NCBI RefSeq assembly: GCF_000247695.1
Contig: NW_004624785.1
Coordinates: 131,422 to 195,421 of the forward strand
Direction of reading: 5' to 3'
Source: Heterocephalus glaber
Taxonomy: Eukaryota; Chordata; Mammalia; Rodentia; Bathyergidae
DNA length: 64,000 nt
The translations under genes were made by a program, and so were the position numbers. The notes beneath the pieces are model-generated. The model did not search any database. It worked only from the letters and a program-made list of their open reading frames with translations, and was not told the origin of the DNA. Positions 56,901 to 63,090 of this stretch are shown in pieces. Each line of letters begins with the position of its first letter. Position 1 is the first letter of the stretch.

Positions 56901-59900
56901 ACACAAAGACAGGCCATTTTATATAGAGGACTTGAGCATCTACCAGTTTTGGTACACATGGGAATCCTGGAACCAGTTCCCCACAGACACTGAGGGACAG
57001 TGACAGTGTACAGGGACAACTATAGGCTACTTAGGTCAATCAGTCAGACCAGGAGACCACAGACCAGAAGCCTAAAAGCTCTGGACATATCTGCCACCTG
57101 CCTTTCTGGATGACTCAGTGGGGCAGCAGGGCTGGTTAACCTTCCCCATGGCCATCACCTGCACCCATGCAGTGAGGACCATAGATACCCCATGCACGGA
57201 GAGCAGCAGGCATTACCCAGAAGGGCTGTGTTGTCCAGGAGCATCCTCCCTTTGTCTGTTGATTCCTCGTTGTAGACATCTCCCACCAGCAGCAGTCTGA
57301 TGGCCTCCTGCCTCACCCCATCGAAGAAGTTGGACTGGATGGTACGAGACATGGACCGGGCGCCATCCTTCAGCTTCCCCACCTGCACGAAGCCACAGAT
57401 GTGAGGGGATCGTGATGTGCCACTCCTCCCACCACCTTTGGCTTGCTCTTACCTTGGCCTTCCCCTCCAGGGCTCTGCTGCCTGTGAACACCTTGCTCAG
57501 GCTGTGTCCATTCAGGGACCACATGGCTTTGAAGGACTCCACGAAGCGCTCAACAATGGGCTTTGAATTCAGCCTCAGGCTCTCGAGTTGCAGATGAAGG
57601 ACCTGGAGAGAAATAAAGGACAGTGTGCACTGAGAGCCTGAGGGCTTCATCCCAGGTACCTCCTCATGAGCCCCTCACTCAGCAGACTGTGGCCACTCTA
57701 GGCCCTGAAGACCTTGCATACCTCCAGAGACTGAGGAGTTCTTGCAGCAGAGAAAGTAGCTCCTCCTAATGTGCCCAGATTCATTTAGATGACCACTTAG
57801 ACCCTCCTCTGACAGATATCCGACTGCCCTCCTGCCACTGCTGGGCAGCAAGCAGTAGGGGGCAGCAGGAGCTGTGGACCTCACTTCCTCCTCCTAGGAT
57901 GGACTGAGAGGTCACCAGATGGCTGGGGCCACATTGAAAGATGAAGTTTCCCCTGAACCTCCAACAACCTCACTCTGCCCTGCCTGGCCCCGCAGTATAT
58001 TCAGGATAATCACTGTACAGAACAACTGCTTCTTAACAACTCCCACGCCTATGGGCCACTATGGCTGGGATGCTTCCCAGAGAGCACGTGACTGCGACAG
58101 GGAAATGCACAAGAGGCACAGGCCAGTAGCGACCCAGGGAGGTTCCACAGGGATGTGCCACTGCAGATCGCTATTACCTGCAAAGTAAACCCAGTGATGC
58201 CACCCCATCTTGCTACTGAAGACTCAGCCTGCCTGCTGAAGGTACGGGACATGACACAGATAGCCCAAGGGACAAACCTCCAGCGCGATGAAGCTCTGCA
58301 CGGTGTTGGTTCGATCCAAGCAGTCAAGACAGTTCATCCGCAAAGTGCCTTTCTGGAAACTTAGGAACAAGAAATAGGACCAGTTGTAAGATGGGCTCAG
58401 AGGACCAACAGCTGTAGCACAATGGCCTCAGTCCTTTCCAAGGGAGAGGCCCTTTCCTACTCCCTAGAAACTCACCAGCATCCTGGGGTACATCCCAAGG
58501 GACCCTGTACTGCAGCAGTGACAAGAAGGAAGACCCCAGACCACCTCTTCAGGTGCCGCAGCTCTGGCCTTTGTGAACCAGCTGGTTCTTGTTATAAACA
58601 GCAATTCACAGTTGCATGAACATTAAATTAGCAAATACTGGAGCACAGCTCCGAGGAGAAATGCTGTTAGAGTCCCATGGGCCTCTGGCCATGACAGTGT
58701 TATCTACTGATCAATACATGGCCTGGTTTTACGTATTTCTGTTTCAAGACATGTTACTGCATATGTATAGATTTAGGATGGCTCAACTGAATGGTTTTTT
58801 AACTTTACCATGAGTTAATAAGAATATTAAATACATTTTTGACTTACGCTCTTTTTGAAACACAATGGGTTTATCAGGACATAACCTCATTTTAAATCCA
58901 AGAGCATCTGTATTCTGCTGCTTTATTAACACCAAACTCATGGCCAGTAGCGTCAAAACTCAGGCCTGAATGAAGCTTATGTAACCTGCATTTTCTCCAG
59001 AAGGAACAGCACAGCATTTTTGTGCTTAGAAATGCTACATAGTGCTACGCTTGCAGGATACCTTAAAACAGTGAAGTCAACAGAAGCACAAAAATGTGAA
59101 AGACGTGCCACTAAACAGTATAAAGGACACTTGTCAACAGCCTGAGAACTGAGATGCAAAGGCCAAGCGTCACCCTGTTTGACCTCACCAGGGTCACGTA
59201 TTTGCTGCTCTGCATGTTTCTATGAATGACTGCAAAGGCACTGTGAGTAGAGAGTCTGGAGCTACCAATGAGTTTTTTTGTTTGTTTGTTTTTGGGTTTT
59301 TTTTGGTACTGGGGATCGAACTCTGGTCCTTGCACTTGCACAGCAGGCCAATGAGTTTTAAAGAGTAGATCAATTCACAAACATGGGGTCTGTAAATAAC
59401 GAGAGTGATCTGAGGACTGACTCCGTCTTTCTTTTCCTCTCAGGTCTGAACAGGGTGACCCACAGCCCGGTTTCTTCAGGTCCCACCAAGGCTGGTGATG
59501 GTCCCCTCACCCTCGTGAGTCCTCCTCACAGTGTGCGAAAGTTATTGTTACACAGTCTCCTGAGCTCTTCATTTTGACACAGTCCTTTACATTAGGATGT
59601 TCCTTTTCCCAGAAAATCGTATTTTACCATCTAATCACCAAATTCAGAAGCACATCATTCACTGATTACAGGAAGGGAAAGGGGAAGGCTGGAATCTAGA
59701 TGCTCAACATCATCGAGCTCACAACCCGGGAAACTATAGGTATAGCCTTGAAGAGGCGTCTGGCCCAGGAGTGCTGCAGTTCCTGAGCTCCTCGCCTCGC
59801 AGGACGATGCAGAGTGTGGGTGAGACTCACCGTGGACTTACATTCTCGCCCTTCGTGAACACATCAAAGTCGTCCCAGTGCAGCTTTAAGTGAGGCCTCA

Positions 59901-62396
59901 ACAGGTTCTCCAATTTCTCTAGCTTCCCGCCTTTGGCGAACTGATATAAGTCAAAATTTATCATAGGTGTGTCAACAGCGTGGCAGGAAGCCCAGAGCAA
60001 CTTCTGAAAAGGGAGAGGGAGGGCGGTGAGAGGACAAGAGAAGAAGGCAAAGCAGTGACTGCAAACCTCCTCTTGCCACTTGCGTTCATGAGACCAACCA
60101 CAGTCACCTGGTAGAGTGCACACCTTAGCTAGATGGTGCATGGAAAACCAGGTGCCTAACTGGCCCTGACCCTGAAAGGGAAGCATAGGATAAAGGTCCT
60201 GGGAGGACAAAAGCCACAAAGAGCATCTTGCCTGCACAAAGGCAGAAGGTCCCCCTTGGGCAAAAGAGGCAAGCACAGGGGTGTCTCCTTGGGGACATAT
60301 CACTCCTGCAGGCCTCTTGGAGGGCAGAGGAGTAGGGAGGGTCACTGTTCTTTAGGGCCATCAGGGACAGTGACATAGAGCGAGCTGGGGAGCTCATAAT
60401 CCAGCCCCCATTGCCCTGGCAACTGGCCTCATCTTTATAAGCACCAGACCCAGGAGGGTGGGCTCTGCAGTGGCCACATCTCCAGGCTAAGGTGGCTAGA
60501 AGGATGGAGATGCCTCAGGATAAGGGAGACCAGGGGCCAGAGACACGGGGCCCAGCCTGGTCCACATCCAGGTGCAGCCCAGGAGCTACGGTGAAGGTGG
60601 GCACTATTGCAGAAACGCAGTGGGGGGCTGCTGATGGCTTAGGCTACTCATCACCAAGGCCTCCCTCCCACACAGGGCTTCCCTGCCCAGCCACTCCTCA
60701 GCCTCCTCACCAAAGCACATCAATGTCAAGGACAGACCAGCTGTTCCTAGCCACCCAGCTCTGCAGCTCCACACACTGTGCTGGTGGCTTCAGGGTAGAT
60801 CAGTCCAGCACCTGCCCAGCCAGAGGTTCTGGGGTCTCTGCAGGACTGCAAGGTCTCTAGGCCACCTCAGATGGCCAGAATACAAATCTACATATCCTGC
60901 CATGGTCAAGAAAGTCTCCCTGGGAATAGTTTGTGGAACTAAACAGTATGCTTGGTGGCTTACAGCTTTATATACTTTGGAGCCAGCACCTTGTCCAGCT
61001 GAGGACAGAGAACCACCAGATCCCAGGCTGGCTGTTGGAGCACCAGCCTCAGTCTGGTTAGGGGACTCACTTGTCAGGGCCAAGACCCAGGTCTCCGGCT
61101 GAGGTGCTGTCTCTACCTATCTTCCACCCCAAGGCCACCTCCTGCCCTCTGGTTACAAAAGAGACCTTCATTTCAGTGCCAGGGACACTGCCACCAGCTG
61201 CTGGGAGAGAGGCACTGCTACCAGCTGCTGAAGGGGGGACAGGAGCTGCTGAGGACATCCTTTCTCTATAACTCAAGGCAGAAAAGGGAAAAGGATCCCC
61301 CGCACCTTCTGCCTTAAAATAAACCAGCAGCACAGCTGCCAAAATGGGTGGGAAGGGAGGGGTTTCTTGATCACGTTGCTCATAGCAACAAACCAAACAG
61401 GAAAAGCAGGTCTGGCCAAATAAAACTGACATCCAGAAAGTCCCTGCTCCAAGTTTGTGGCTTTTCTAAGCAGAGTAAAATGAGCACCCCAGCTGGACTG
61501 TGCTTCCTCCAGCCAGGGGTCAGGGGTCAGAGTGACAGGATGGGCTGGTCGTGGGACCTGCCCAGGTGACTGTAAGTTCTCTCAATAAGGGGCTTCTTTG
61601 ACCTTTTAACAACCAGAGAGTCTTTCTCTTCTAAGTGGGGGCCATGGAGCCTGGGTGAGGAATGAGGAGGCTCCCACAACTCATTCTGGGGTCTTCCAGG
61701 GCAGCCTGGTAGCTCCCTGGGAAACCTGGCCTCTGTGACCAGGAGAGGCCTGGGTGGAGTCCCCTGCTCTGACTGCTTCTTCACCCCGTGATTCACCCTC
61801 CCCAGAACTGGGTACCCAGAAGGTGGGAGAAGACTACCAGGAGCTGGCACCCAGCTTCTACCAGCAGCCCAAATGAGAGTGGGGACATGAAGGCCACCCA
61901 GGCAGCAGGAGGAGGCCACACAGCACCCTACTTTGAACCAAGCAGGGCCTGGAGGGAGACTGAGGCATAAAGTTCCTGCAGTGTTGGTATGAAGGTCCCA
62001 GGAGATGCCAGTCTGCGACTAGGCCCCACCTTCTCCCTTTCTGGACCAAGCAACTCTTGAGAAGAAAGTTGGAAGGCCTCCCTGCCCATGGGAGGCTTGG
62101 CAAAATGCAGCTTTGTTCTGATTTTGAGCAAATTCTTCAGTCTGGTGCAGCTCATTCGCTGGCTGAAGCCCTGGGGAAACCTCTGAAACCTCAGGAGGGC
62201 CAACTGCTGTCCTCCATCTCATAAGAGCCCTCCCGAGTGGGGCCACCTCACCCTCTCCACCAGCCCAGCCCTGGGTGGAGACACCGGGAATGGGGTTACC
62301 TTGAAGGCCCTGTTGAGCACCTCCTCTCCACCTCTGCTTCCCAGCAGGTTCACAACCACCTGTTTCCCATACTGCTCCTTCAGAAACACCATGTGC
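29062..62396 (-). CDS. SYNJ2: SYNJ2 (synaptojanin 2), 21 coding exons from mid-Sac domain to stop
   Basis: Twenty-one minus-strand exons totalling 3613 coding bases join in phase and encode about 1203 residues of synaptojanin 2; the human protein is about 1496, so about 290 N-terminal residues lie beyond the window. Domain order: second half of the Sac1-type phosphoinositide phosphatase domain with the C-x5-R-T loop (exon 58278-58359); inositol polyphosphate 5-phosphatase domain (exons from 55394-55585 to 42888-43106) with 'GTWNVNGG', 'WCGDFN', 'PAWTDR' and 'SDHRPV'; RRM-like domain; and a proline-rich tail with basic-PxxP stretches and a 'DPFW' motif. Known role: a membrane-trafficking phosphatase acting on PI(4,5)P2, PI(3,4,5)P3 and monophosphates, and a Rac1 effector in clathrin-mediated endocytosis. 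All catalytic motifs visible here are intact. Confidence 0.97.
29818..31340 (-). other. SYNJ2: SYNJ2 intron, no repeat recognised
   Basis: 1.5 kb intron between the last two coding exons. I see no SINE, L1 or exon in it. Short + strand ORFs lack any family resemblance. Confidence 0.6.
31341..31489 (-). CDS. SYNJ2: SYNJ2 exon, proline-rich region
   Basis: 149 bases with acceptor 'gttccag' and donor 'gtaaga'. It encodes '[20 protein letters not shown]', '[20 protein letters not shown]' and 'KPMLRRTGK'. It seems about ten codons shorter than the human exon as I remember it, a plausible in-frame length change in a disordered region. Confidence 0.92.
31910..33095 (+). mobile_element. 5'-truncated L1 (sense), with ID SINE nested
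   Basis: ORF2 C-terminal text: 'ATATATAAAGAACTGAAAAA', 'AAATGGGCATCTGAAATGAA', 'CCATTGTTGGTGGGAGTGCA' and 'CTACTCAGCCATAAAGCACG', then a 3' UTR ending 'AATAAAGTTCTTTAAAAAAA'. An ID at 32459-32544 splits it. It is better preserved than the other L1s here, so younger. Confidence 0.88.
32459..32544 (+). repeat. ID-type SINE inserted in L1
   Basis: 'GGCCGGGGATTTAGCTCAG' to '...CCCCAGTAACGGAAAAAA'. L1 text resumes immediately after ('AAAATGGAGTACTACTCAGC'), giving a clear relative age order. Confidence 0.93.
33105..33500 (-). mobile_element. Ancient L1 (L1M-type) 3' end, antisense
   Basis: 'CATACCATAAAATTCACCCA', 'AGTTCATCCACAATGTAGCA' and 'GGCTGAATAATATTCCATTG' are typical antisense text of old L1 3' ends. 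Confidence 0.72.
34254..34362 (-). CDS. SYNJ2: SYNJ2 exon, conserved short motif in proline-rich region
   Basis: This 109-base exon was hidden by an overlapping chance + strand ORF. It encodes '[20 protein letters not shown]' and '[16 protein letters not shown]' plus one base. This well-ordered, strongly conserved island lies within otherwise fast-evolving tail sequence. Acceptor 'cctgaag', donor 'gtaggt'. Confidence 0.92.
34363..35399 (-). other. SYNJ2: SYNJ2 intron, no repeat recognised
   Basis: 1 kb intron without recognisable SINE or exon. Chance ORFs occur on both strands. Confidence 0.6.
35400..35512 (-). CDS. SYNJ2: SYNJ2 exon, proline-rich region
   Basis: 113 bases with acceptor 'ttttacag' and donor 'gtgagt'. 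It encodes '[19 protein letters not shown]' and '[18 protein letters not shown]', ending in phase 0. It is serine-rich and has no recognisable fold. Confidence 0.93.
35677..35762 (+). repeat. Older tRNA/ID-like SINE
   Basis: 'GGCTGGGCGCAACTCAGTGG' and 'GGGTTCCACCCCCAGTACC' show an ID relative with the 'GCCCTGGGTTC' T-arm. Confidence 0.65.
36027..36102 (-). repeat. ID-type SINE (antisense), internally deleted
   Basis: T-run, 'GGTATTGGGGATCAAACTT' and 'CACTGAGCTAAATTCTTGG', flanked by ATCTTTGAGAATTTTT / ATCTGTGAGAATTTTT. About ten bases are missing in the middle. Confidence 0.88.
36345..36645 (+). mobile_element. A-tailed retroposon, possible L1 3' UTR
   Basis: A purine-rich block followed by 'GTACTAATAAACTAAAATAA' and an A-rich end. 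The layout resembles a rodent L1 3' UTR, but I cannot name it. Confidence 0.3.
36756..36959 (-). repeat. B1-ID composite SINE (antisense)
   Basis: ID part 'CTAGGGATTGAACACAGGA' to 'CTGAGCTATTTCCCAGAC', then B1 complement 'GATCCTCCTGCCTCGCCCTC' to 'GCGCACCACCAAGCCCAGC'. Confidence 0.8.
36980..37094 (-). repeat. ID-type SINE (antisense) with long T/G tail
   Basis: (GTTT)n-rich tail, 'GGTACTGGGGATCGAACTC' and 'CACTGAGCTAAATACCCGG', flanked by CTATTTTTACATT-like repeats. Confidence 0.92.
37177..37266 (+). repeat. ID-type SINE
   Basis: 'GGACTGGAGGTTTAGTTCAG' to '...TCTCTGGTACCAAAAAAAA', with imperfect ATTATGTACTT / GTTACGTACTT flanks. Confidence 0.88.
37960..38094 (-). CDS. SYNJ2: SYNJ2 exon, start of proline-rich region
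   Basis: 135 bases with acceptor 'tcccccag' and donor 'gtaaga'. It encodes '[20 protein letters not shown]' and '[15 protein letters not shown]', then '[10 protein letters not shown]' plus one base. The R-P-R-P-P and R-P-P-P-P runs are candidate SH3 ligands. Confidence 0.94.
38095..40097 (-). other. SYNJ2: SYNJ2 intron
   Basis: 2 kb intron. One antisense B1 at 38531-38644; otherwise GC-richer unique sequence from 38100 to 39500 with several long chance ORFs that resemble no family. Confidence 0.65.
38531..38644 (-). repeat. B1 SINE (antisense)
   Basis: 'GGAGATAAAGTCACACTCTA', 'CCTCCTGCCTCAGCCGCCTG' and 'GGGATTACAGGCATGCACC'. Confidence 0.88.
40098..40271 (-). CDS. SYNJ2: SYNJ2 exon, acidic linker
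   Basis: 174 bases with acceptor 'cctcaag' and donor 'gtagcg'. It encodes '[19 protein letters not shown]', '[15 protein letters not shown]' and '[14 protein letters not shown]' plus one base: low-complexity acidic sequence followed by a basic patch, as expected between the RRM-like domain and the proline-rich region. Confidence 0.94.
40272..40647 (-). other. SYNJ2: SYNJ2 intron, no feature seen
   Basis: 376-base intron between two acidic-linker exons. Nothing recognised. Confidence 0.7.
40648..40816 (-). CDS. SYNJ2: SYNJ2 exon, end of RRM-like domain and acidic linker
   Basis: 169 bases with acceptor 'cctcacag' and donor 'gttagt'. It encodes '[19 protein letters not shown]', '[20 protein letters not shown]' and '[16 protein letters not shown]' plus one base. 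The last RRM strand is followed by a linker that turns acidic. Confidence 0.95.
41252..41805 (+). mobile_element. MaLR-like solitary LTR (sense), related to the LTR at 17098
   Basis: Starts 'TGTTATGGTTTGTATCTAG', has a 'GGATAAAAGGGAAAGGGAG' TATA-like block and 'CCCTGCCTTGGAGCCAGCC', and ends after 'GGAATAAATGCTCCAGCC' with a pyrimidine-rich stretch. It shares start, middle and end blocks with the reverse complement of 17098-17428. No internal retroviral region is attached. Confidence 0.6.
42465..42596 (+). repeat. B1 SINE
   Basis: 'GAGCCAGGCATGATGGTGC', 'CTGGGAGGCTGAGGCAGGAG' and an A/C tail, flanked by AAAGACACA. Confidence 0.9.
42698..42776 (-). CDS. SYNJ2: SYNJ2 exon, RRM-like domain
   Basis: This 79-base exon has acceptor 'atttcag' and donor 'gtaagt'. 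It encodes '[20 protein letters not shown]' and 'DVDGMK', the central strands and second helix of the RRM-like fold. Confidence 0.94.
42888..43106 (-). CDS. SYNJ2: SYNJ2 exon, end of 5-phosphatase and start of RRM-like domain
   Basis: 219 bases with acceptor 'gatgcag' and donor 'gtaatt'. It encodes '[19 protein letters not shown]', '[20 protein letters not shown]' and '[17 protein letters not shown]', then 'TIVLV' plus two bases. The second half is the first strand and helix of the RRM-like domain of synaptojanins. Confidence 0.95.
43262..43344 (-). repeat. ID-type SINE (antisense) with TSD
   Basis: 'GGTACCTGGGATCGAACTC' to 'CTGAGCTAAATCCCCGGCCC', flanked by ATCTTTCCCCAATCT on both sides. 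Confidence 0.93.
43766..43978 (+). repeat. ID-like unit followed by B1-like unit
   Basis: An old ID-type block ('GGGATGGGGTACAGCATGG', 'AGAACACTTGCCTAGCCAG') is followed by a B1/7SL-like block ('CACAGCTACTAGGGAAGCAG', 'GGCCAGCCTAGGCAACACAG'). The order is the reverse of B4, so these may be separate insertions. Confidence 0.6.
44443..44479. repeat. (CA)n microsatellite near a SYNJ2 donor site
   Basis: Uninterrupted CA repeat with GC-containing end, 69-105 bases downstream (in the transcript sense) of the SYNJ2 exon ending at 44548. The SYNJ2 pre-mRNA reads (UG)n here. Confidence 0.96.
44548..44665 (-). CDS. SYNJ2: SYNJ2 exon, end of 5-phosphatase domain
   Basis: 118 bases with acceptor 'gtccatag' and donor 'gtaagg'. 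It encodes '[19 protein letters not shown]', '[20 protein letters not shown]' and two bases of Arg; with the next exon it forms the catalytic S-D-H-R-P-V motif. A long (UG)n tract lies about 70-105 nt beyond its donor. Skipping this exon would shift the frame. Confidence 0.95.
44666..45668 (-). other. SYNJ2: SYNJ2 intron, no repeat recognised
   Basis: 1 kb of unique intron between the last two catalytic 5-phosphatase exons. Nothing recognised. Confidence 0.65.
45669..45825 (-). CDS. SYNJ2: SYNJ2 exon, 5-phosphatase catalytic motif II
   Basis: 157 bases with acceptor 'cccaatag' and donor 'gtgagc'. It encodes '[19 protein letters not shown]', '[18 protein letters not shown]' and 'RKKHPFDKT' plus one base. 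The P-A-W-T-D-R signature is at 45726-45709 and is intact. Confidence 0.96.
45826..47321 (-). other. SYNJ2: SYNJ2 intron with a MIR
   Basis: 1.5 kb intron, unique apart from a MIR-like stretch at 46600-46740. Confidence 0.65.
46600..46740 (+). repeat. MIR SINE
   Basis: 'TACTGGCTGTGTGACCCTGG', 'CCTCAGTTTTCTTTGTCAAT' and 'CAGTCTTGAGGATTATGTGT' follow the MIR consensus order. Confidence 0.75.
47322..47480 (-). CDS. SYNJ2: SYNJ2 exon, 5-phosphatase catalytic motif I
   Basis: 159 bases, phase 0 at both ends, with acceptor 'caattag' and donor 'gtaagt'. It encodes '[20 protein letters not shown]', '[18 protein letters not shown]' and '[15 protein letters not shown]'. The F-W-C-G-D-F-N signature at 47450-47430 supplies the catalytic Asp and Asn. 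Confidence 0.96.
48120..48200 (-). repeat. MIR fragment (antisense)
   Basis: 'GATGCACAGCTAGTGCATGA' and 'GAGATTTGAACCCAGATCTG' resemble the complement of the MIR 5' half. Confidence 0.65.
49101..49183 (-). repeat. Old ID-like SINE (antisense)
   Basis: T-run, 'GGTGATGGGAATTGAAATTA' and a degraded 3' part ending in CCCC, flanked by GAAAACTAA on both sides. Confidence 0.7.
49398..49590 (-). CDS. SYNJ2: SYNJ2 exon, 5-phosphatase domain
   Basis: 193 bases with acceptor 'cattgcag' and donor 'gtgagc'. It encodes '[20 protein letters not shown]', '[19 protein letters not shown]' and '[17 protein letters not shown]', ending F-P-A. The G-N-K-G-A-V and S-H-L-x-A-G motifs are typical of 5-phosphatases and shape the phosphate pocket. 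Confidence 0.95.
49591..51434 (-). other. SYNJ2: SYNJ2 intron
   Basis: 1.8 kb intron. Only a CA microsatellite is recognised. The minus-strand frame 49263-49835 extends past the exon by chance. Confidence 0.65.
50911..50939. repeat. (CA)n microsatellite
   Basis: Perfect dinucleotide CA run in the middle of a SYNJ2 intron. Confidence 0.96.
51435..51575 (-). CDS. SYNJ2: SYNJ2 exon, 5-phosphatase domain
   Basis: 141 bases with acceptor 'ttttgcag' and donor 'gtaaga'. It encodes '[18 protein letters not shown]', '[19 protein letters not shown]' and 'VRPYHVPFI' plus two bases, a highly conserved core of the synaptojanin 5-phosphatase domain. Confidence 0.95.
51576..52359 (-). other. SYNJ2: SYNJ2 intron, no feature seen
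   Basis: 784-base intron without a recognisable repeat. Confidence 0.65.
52360..52441 (-). CDS. SYNJ2: SYNJ2 exon, 5-phosphatase domain
   Basis: This 82-base exon encodes '[18 protein letters not shown]' and 'SAGNIVNA' plus two bases. The G-F-E-E-M motif holds the metal-binding Glu of the 5-phosphatase site. Acceptor 'ccccag', donor 'gtaagg'. It is too short for ORF finders. Confidence 0.94.
53013..53189 (-). repeat. B1-ID composite SINE (antisense)
   Basis: A short ID part ('AGTACTGGGGATTGAACCC') is followed by B1 complement ('GAGATGGGGTCTTGCTAAAT', 'GAGATTACAGGTGTGCATC'). Confidence 0.78.
53917..53985 (+). repeat. ID-type SINE with A-box deletion
   Basis: 'GGGGCTGGGGATCTAGCCGC' jumps over the usual 'CTCAGTGGTTC' and continues to '...CCCCGGCACCAAAAAA'. 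Flanked by AAAATCCTTAGCT / AAAATCCTTTGCT. Confidence 0.88.
54101..54340 (+). repeat. B1-ID composite SINE with (AAAAAG)n linker
   Basis: B1 part 'AGCTGGGCACAACCGTCTAA' to 'GACCCGGTCTCAAAAAG', a hexamer repeat (54207-54249), then ID part 'GGGTAAGGATATAGCTCATT' to 'CCCAGTACTGCC' and an A/C tail. Confidence 0.82.
54207..54249. repeat. (AAAAAG)n microsatellite
   Basis: About seven units of AAAAAG inside the composite SINE, evidently grown from its central A-rich linker. Confidence 0.95.
54368..54863 (+). mobile_element. Tigger/MER2-like MITE, split by a SINE
   Basis: Left part 'GAATATCCCTTATCCAAAAT', 'GACTTAGGAATATTTGTATA' and 'TAGCCTGAAGACAATTAATG'. Right part 'GTGCTGCCACATCAGCGCTC', 'CAGATGTCGGAGCATTTCAG' and 'TTTCAGATTAGGGCTGCCCA'. 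The termini are inverted. A composite SINE (54544-54708) interrupts it. Confidence 0.78.
54544..54708 (-). repeat. B1-ID composite SINE (antisense), inside the MITE
   Basis: ID remnant 'ACTGGGAAATGATTCTAGGG' then B1 complement 'GATAAGATCTCACTAAATTG' to 'GGCATGCGCCACCATGCCCG'. Confidence 0.8.
55152..55189. repeat. (GT)n microsatellite
   Basis: GT run with one CT interruption, directly preceding an antisense ID-like SINE. Confidence 0.96.
55191..55259 (-). repeat. Older ID SINE (antisense)
   Basis: 'GTGATCAAGCCCCAGGCCC' and 'AAGTGCTCTACCCCTGAGCT' show the classic GGTAGAGCACTTGCC-type ID, unlike the young subfamily. Confidence 0.8.
55394..55585 (-). CDS. SYNJ2: SYNJ2 exon, start of 5-phosphatase domain
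   Basis: 192 bases with acceptor 'cccacag' and donor 'gtgagt'. It encodes '[18 protein letters not shown]' and then '[18 protein letters not shown]', followed by '[16 protein letters not shown]'. G-T-W-N-V-N-G is the first conserved motif of inositol 5-phosphatases; its Asn residues help bind Mg2+ and the phosphate. Confidence 0.95.
55586..57216 (-). other. SYNJ2: SYNJ2 intron, no repeat recognised
   Basis: 1.6 kb intron of unique sequence. A TATA/TGTATA-rich patch lies at about 55945-55995. No exon recognised. Confidence 0.6.
57217..57382 (-). CDS. SYNJ2: SYNJ2 exon, Sac to 5-phosphatase linker
   Basis: 166 bases with acceptor 'tcgtgcag' and donor 'gtaatg'. It encodes '[20 protein letters not shown]', '[17 protein letters not shown]' and '[11 protein letters not shown]' plus one base. 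The motif R-T-I-Q-x-N-F-F-D-G is conserved in synaptojanins and other Sac proteins. Confidence 0.95.
57453..57602 (-). CDS. SYNJ2: SYNJ2 exon, end of Sac domain
   Basis: 150 bases, phase 0 at both ends, with acceptor 'ctctccag' and donor 'gtaaga'. It encodes '[20 protein letters not shown]', '[19 protein letters not shown]' and '[11 protein letters not shown]'. This is the helical region after the Sac catalytic loop. Confidence 0.95.
57603..58277 (-). other. SYNJ2: SYNJ2 intron, no feature seen
   Basis: 675-base intron without a recognisable repeat. Confidence 0.65.
58278..58359 (-). CDS. SYNJ2: SYNJ2 exon, Sac catalytic loop
   Basis: This 82-base exon was missed by ORF length filters. It encodes '[18 protein letters not shown]' and 'TVQSFIALE'. 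The R-x-N-C-x-D-C-L-D-R-T-N signature of Sac phosphatases lies at 58340-58305, with the catalytic Cys and Arg present, so the Sac domain should be active. Acceptor 'cctaag', donor 'gtttgt'. Confidence 0.95.
58360..59830 (-). other. SYNJ2: SYNJ2 intron
   Basis: 1.5 kb intron with one truncated ID at 59274-59347; otherwise unique. Confidence 0.65.
59274..59347 (-). repeat. 5'-truncated ID-type SINE (antisense) with TSD
   Basis: A G/T-rich tail, 'GGTACTGGGGATCGAACTCT' and 'TTGCACTTGCACAGCAGG', then straight into CCAATGAGTTTT, which also flanks the tail. The A-box half is absent although the duplication is intact. Confidence 0.9.
59831..60003 (-). CDS. SYNJ2: SYNJ2 exon, Sac domain
   Basis: 173 bases with acceptor 'ccttttcag' above and donor 'gtgagt' below. 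It encodes '[18 protein letters not shown]', '[19 protein letters not shown]' and 'FTKGENVSP' plus two bases of Arg. An internal 'AAT|gtaagt' lies 11 bases inside the exon end. The family sequence (GENVSPR followed by FQKG) shows that the outer donor is the productive one. Confidence 0.94.
60004..62299 (-). other. SYNJ2: SYNJ2 intron, no repeat recognised
   Basis: 2.3 kb GC-richer intron. Several ORFs of 90-130 codons exist on both strands but none resembles a family or has exon boundaries. Confidence 0.6.
62300..62396 (-). CDS. SYNJ2: SYNJ2 exon, Sac domain (first in window)
   Basis: 97 bases on the minus strand, with acceptor 'attgcag' before 62396 and donor 'gtaacc' below 62300. The first base completes a split codon, then 32 codons read '[18 protein letters not shown]' and '[14 protein letters not shown]'. 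This is the conserved Sac-domain stretch; the preceding exon is outside the window. Confidence 0.95.
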
Positions 62397-63090
62397 CTGC
62401 AATAGTAGCAAGTGGGCAGTGACACCAGGGCACCCAGATCCAGACTGGCCACCTGGTCATGGGCACCTCAGGGAAGATGTACAAAAGGGATGACACGTTC
62501 TCAGCCATGCCACTGGCCTGAGGCGTGGAAAGTGAGCCCGGGGTGGAGAAAATGACTTCTCAGCTTCTTACCACCACTGCTCACTGGAAATGCCCCTGAT
62601 GGGAACAGGCTGTCAGGGCCTGTCTGCATAAAAGGCCCAGGACAGGAATGACAGGAAGGCTTTGCTGGCCCCTCTGTAAAGCACCACCACTAGATCTAGT
62701 GCTCAACCAAAACAAGAAGGTACAACAAAACTGCAGGCTTTTGGCCAGTAAAGGCTATTTTAAAATATGCATGGTGAGATATTGGGAGACACTCCAGTAT
62801 TTATCCCTTATCAGCAGCTTGATAAAAGCAACTTTATAATTTTAATGTAGTACTTAAAAGAACAGGGAAACAACAATGCAAAAAAGCAGACATAGAAGTG
62901 TAACTTAATAGTGAGATCTTTATGCCTAAATTTAGACAAAAGAAGCCTGGAAACAAATACACTATGATGTTAAAGGGAATGGAATGTTGTAGGACTTAGA
63001 AGTTTTTTTCTGCTCTGAACATTTTTCTTTTCTAAATTTCTACATGGCAGGTTTCTATTATAAAGAGATTTTTCAAAAAATAATGATCAG

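Noticed and set aside
60790..62411. Cluster of 90-130 codon ORFs on both strands in a SYNJ2 intron
   Set aside because: No homology recognised and no splice boundaries except those of the true exon at 62300-62396; explained by high GC content.
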